From Glandiceps talaboti (lineage: Eukaryota; Hemichordata; Enteropneusta; Spengelidae), in the NCBI RefSeq assembly GCF_964340395.1, contig NC_135554.1, forward strand, positions 27,339,592-27,403,591: a DNA stretch of 64,000 nucleotides, in the 5' to 3' direction. The notes under the pieces were generated by a model. The model was not told the origin of the DNA. It saw only the letters and a list, made by a program, of their open reading frames with translations, and ran no database searches. The position numbers and the translations under genes are program-made. Positions 61,382 to 64,000 of the stretch are shown here, one piece after another. Each line of letters begins with the position of its first letter. Position 1 is the first letter of the stretch.

Positions 61382-62473
61382 ATGATGGAAGGACATAAAC
61401 TAACAAATGTGACTTCACTCGGGAGGCAATACCGTCGAGGAAAAACAGTTTCAGAAGAACTCGGTCAGCTCCTCGTAAGCGATATCCTACGAAATGGCGG
61501 AAACAAACTCACTGGTGATATTCCTCGTGGAGTACTTACATTAGTGGCAAAGAAGTACAAGTTTTCGAGATATGGGGTGCACAATATATGGAAACGATAT
61601 GTCAAGAATAATGCCTGCGCAGTTGTGGCTAAAGAAACAACATATACGGGTAAACTGTCCCAGAATGACATTGCATACCTCGAATCATTGAAGACAGATG
61701 AACCATCAATATCATACAAGGAAATGAAACAGCAACTGACACAGTTTTCAGCGACGAACGTATCTTTAATGACGATATGTCGGGCCGTGAAGCATAAGTT
61801 CAGCCATGGGCCGTGGACATTCAAACGAGTAACAAGAGTCGCGGAACAAAGATTTACTTTAGAAAATCTACAATATACTCAGGCATATTTAGACAGTTTG
61901 CATGATATCGATCCTTGGAGACTTAAGTTCATGGACGAAAGTGGTTTTAGAGTGACAACTGTAGCAAATCCGAACTACGGTCATGCCTTTTTAGGTCAAC
62001 GTGCAGTACAAGTAAGACGATACGACCCTACTCCAAATATGACTTTGAACTTACTCGCTGGTTTACAAGGAGTCGCACACGTTCAAACTCTTGATGGTGC
62101 ATCCAACTCTATGCATTTCGCTGATTTTATTAGGCAGTGTGTTGAGACAGTTGATGAGTACGGCGTCAGAGCACTGCAGCCTGGAGATTTTCTAGTTGTC
62201 GATAACGCACCTATACATCATAGTGACATAGCGCGGGAACTGAATTTGTGGCTGAACATGCAAGGTATCGAGGTTATTTTTACTCCCAAATATTCGCCGG
62301 AGTTCAATCCAGTTGAGTTCTGCTTTAATAAAATCAAAAGGACTCTAGAACGACCTCCACTATCAGAGCTTGCCTATCGTAATTTGAGTGTAGCAATTTA
62401 CTCAGCTGTTGAAGAAGTTTCCCCTGCGGATGTTCATGGATTCTTTTCAGCAACAGGCTATCTGTTTGTTTAG
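61382..62473 (+). CDS. IS630/Tc1-mariner superfamily transposase, intact, possibly host-adopted
   Basis: An uninterrupted 363-aa ORF. Residues about 12-80 form a helix-turn-helix region (GRQYRRGKTVSEELGQLL ... FSRYGVHNIWKRY), followed by a second helical linker to about 150. The DDE catalytic core follows: D185 in LKFMDESGF, D274 in FLVVDNAPIHHSD, E312 in YSPEFNPVEFCFNKIKR. The spacing from D274 to E312 is 37 residues, so this is DD37E by my count. All three catalytic residues are present, so it could be active. No terminal inverted repeats bracket the ORF that I can find. An acceptor-like 'catcgtaatacatttag' ends at 61380, one base before the ATG region, which hints that the ORF is an exon of a spliced gene. 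A second ATG follows at 61385. AATAAA at 62904-62909 could end the transcript. Confidence 0.88.
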   Translation: MMEGHKLTNVTSLGRQYRRGKTVSEELGQLLVSDILRNGGNKLTGDIPRGVLTLVAKKYKFSRYGVHNIWKRYVKNNACAVVAKETTYTGKLSQNDIAYLESLKTDEPSISYKEMKQQLTQFSATNVSLMTICRAVKHKFSHGPWTFKRVTRVAEQRFTLENLQYTQAYLDSLHDIDPWRLKFMDESGFRVTTVANPNYGHAFLGQRAVQVRRYDPTPNMTLNLLAGLQGVAHVQTLDGASNSMHFADFIRQCVETVDEYGVRALQPGDFLVVDNAPIHHSDIARELNLWLNMQGIEVIFTPKYSPEFNPVEFCFNKIKRTLERPPLSELAYRNLSVAIYSAVEEVSPADVHGFFSATGYLFV

Positions 62474-62840
62474 AACTTTAATTTGTTTTGATGATTTTAC
62501 ATGTGTAAATCGTTTCCACAATTGCTAACATGATTTTTAATCGTCAAACATTGTGATTCATTAGCGGGAACATTGTGTATTCCACCAGTATAAATACACG
62601 TTGTAAATGTATTTTAGTAACAGTTTTGGTTCTCGGATGCCATGGCTTGGACTTAACTTGACATGTTGACATGTTATATGTATTGTTATGTAAACCATGT
62701 AGAGAGTGAATCAAGGCTGTCTATGTAAACCTAGCCAGTTATTTTTTATCCACATATCATTTCTTGTAATGAACGTAACAACATTCCTGTTACGTTGAAA
62801 AAATTACGCAAATTGAAAGTTTTATCGATGTAACACAACT

Positions 62841-62846
62841 TTATTC
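62841..62846 (-). promoter_or_regulatory. Candidate polyadenylation signal for the right-edge gene
   Basis: AATAAA on the minus strand, about 430 nt past the stop of the partial gene at 63279. If both signals are used, the two transcripts overlap tail to tail. Confidence 0.4.
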
Positions 62847-62903
62847 ATGTGACACAACTTCAACTATGATAATAAATTCTACATGTAATCCATCAAATGA
62901 ACC

Positions 62904-62909
62904 AATAAA
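62904..62909 (+). promoter_or_regulatory. Polyadenylation signal after the transposase ORF
   Basis: AATAAA in 'accaataaagga', about 430 nt after the stop. Another AATAAA-like site is at about 62872. Whether either is used cannot be told from sequence. Confidence 0.5.
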
Positions 62910-63278
62910 GGAAAATAAATGAAATTTTGAGTTTTGTGATATTTTACTTTATCATACATGTTATAGGCATTGCTCTCCAACGTCTATGACTTGTTTATAC
63001 TAGAAGTCGGAGAACAACAAGTTATCAAATCTAACACACTATTTTTAGTAACTACAGTATAAAGCTTATCGGTTATGCTGAATAGAAACTACACGTTGAA
63101 CACGAAACTACACTGAATATAAAACTCTGAAAAGAACAACTTAAATTTTCGAAATAAACATAATTAAAGACATCTGTCTGTACACGTAATGTCCAACCAC
63201 ATGACAACATTTGCATGATTTGTATAAAATAAAACATACTCGTGACTTACTTTCAGTCAGACCATTTTAGTTCTCATT

Positions 63279-63338
63279 TTATGGCTGTGGTGGGGAAGGG
63301 AGTGGTGGAAGTGGTGGTGGAGCTGTTGCTGCTGCTGG

Positions 63339-63375
<37 letters not shown>

Positions 63376-63998
63376 GGTGGTGGTGGTGGTGGTGGTGGTG
63401 GTGTAGACTGAGAAAATGGTTGACCTGATCCAGTAATTTGCGAAAATTCGTCGACTGTGTGAGCTAGCGGATTTGTATGATAGAATGATTGCGTGTATGG
63501 CGTTGGTTGAAAAGTATACGGGGCCATTGAACTATAGAAGTGAGAATCGAACCCGGTTGTTTGCGGCTGTGAGAACAGACTGAAATGGGGATAATGATAC
63601 CCTGGATACAGACTACTCTGTGGACTAGAATATGCATCATTGTAAAGTGATCGAGCGGCAGACGGCGTGTGTGTATCACGATCCAAACTCGTCGACGACT
63701 GCACTGTGCTAAGTTGAATTGCATGTTGAATTTGCTGTTCTTCTTCGCCCATGTTTCTTGGGTATAAAGGAGAAGGTACCTCACTTGGCAAATCGCGCTC
63801 TTTTTCACTCGCTGAACTGGATCTTACTTTATCTTCAACCGGAGTTTTTTCTGGAAACTTCACCTTGTATATTGGGTTGTTTTCCAATAGTTCACGAACC
63901 CTGTCCTTTGGTTTCACTGGTCTACCCTTGGTCAGATGATCACGTTCATAGTTAGCAATAATTTCAGGAAAACGGCGATACGCTACCTCAATATTTCG
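63279..63998 (-). CDS. Unrecognised protein, C-terminal part with polyP/polyQ tail (runs off window)
   Basis: An open frame enters from the right edge on the minus strand and ends at a TAA at 63279 (about 240 codons in window). The first part is charged and may be the end of a folded domain: YRRFPEIIANYERDHL, then KGRPVKPKDRVRELLEN. After that the protein is low complexity, rich in Ser, Pro, Tyr, Gln and Phe, with QTTGFDSHFYSS and TPYTQSFYHTN. It then has about nine Pro, about twelve Gln (CAA codons from a (GTT)n tract at about 63338-63375), an Ala/Pro stretch and PPQP-stop. This composition resembles transcription-factor activation regions, but I recognise no family. The start lies outside the window or in an upstream exon; an internal Met cannot be assumed to be the start. 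Confidence 0.7.
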
Positions 63999-64000
63999 TG

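Overview
This is nuclear DNA of an animal. It is AT-rich (by eye) and intron-rich, with standard GT-AG introns, single-copy conserved metazoan genes, many private minisatellites, foldback/MITE elements, a CR1/L2-like LINE fragment and an IS630/Tc1-like transposase. Proteins and exon borders resemble vertebrate orthologues closely. A marine invertebrate deuterostome such as a hemichordate or cephalochordate would fit, but that is inference and no species is claimed.

Layout. 1-5.7 kb: flank downstream of REXO2, made of minisatellites and MITEs. 5.73-9.04 kb (-): REXO2, oligoribonuclease, three coding exons. 9.3-25.4 kb (+): LMBRD2, eleven coding exons and a 5' non-coding exon, starting head-to-head with REXO2. 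25.4-33.2 kb: long gene-poor stretch with a 3.1-kb minisatellite. 33.26-44.19 kb (-): RCL1, the 18S rRNA-processing factor, nine exons, convergent with LMBRD2; its first intron carries an antisense 5'-truncated LINE and a 693-bp near-perfect palindrome. 44.41-51.65 kb (+): TRIR (telomerase RNA component interacting RNase), three exons, head-to-head with RCL1 (217 bp between start codons). 51.7-58.8 kb: gene desert with foldbacks and dispersed repeats. 58.9-62.9 kb (+): intact 363-aa IS630/Tc1-mariner transposase ORF (DD37E by my count) with an exon-like leader and a splice acceptor next to its ATG. 63.28-64.0 kb (-): C-terminal part of an unrecognised gene ending in polyP/polyQ and running off the window.

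Three of the four recognised host genes act on RNA: REXO2 on nanoRNA, RCL1 on pre-rRNA, TRIR as a reported RNase. The fourth, LMBRD2, is a multi-pass membrane protein. Two divergent promoter pairs organise them. Each large intron or flank has its own minisatellite (19, 30, 31, 37, 40, 44, 47, 55 or 88 bp units). One degenerate array appears to have grown out of the 3' end and splice donor of RCL1 exon 8. At least eight inverted-repeat elements are present; two share a terminal sequence and have 9-bp target duplications. The strongest candidates for something undescribed are the possibly host-adopted transposase gene, the Mutator-like palindromic element with its small relative, and the exon-derived repeat in RCL1.
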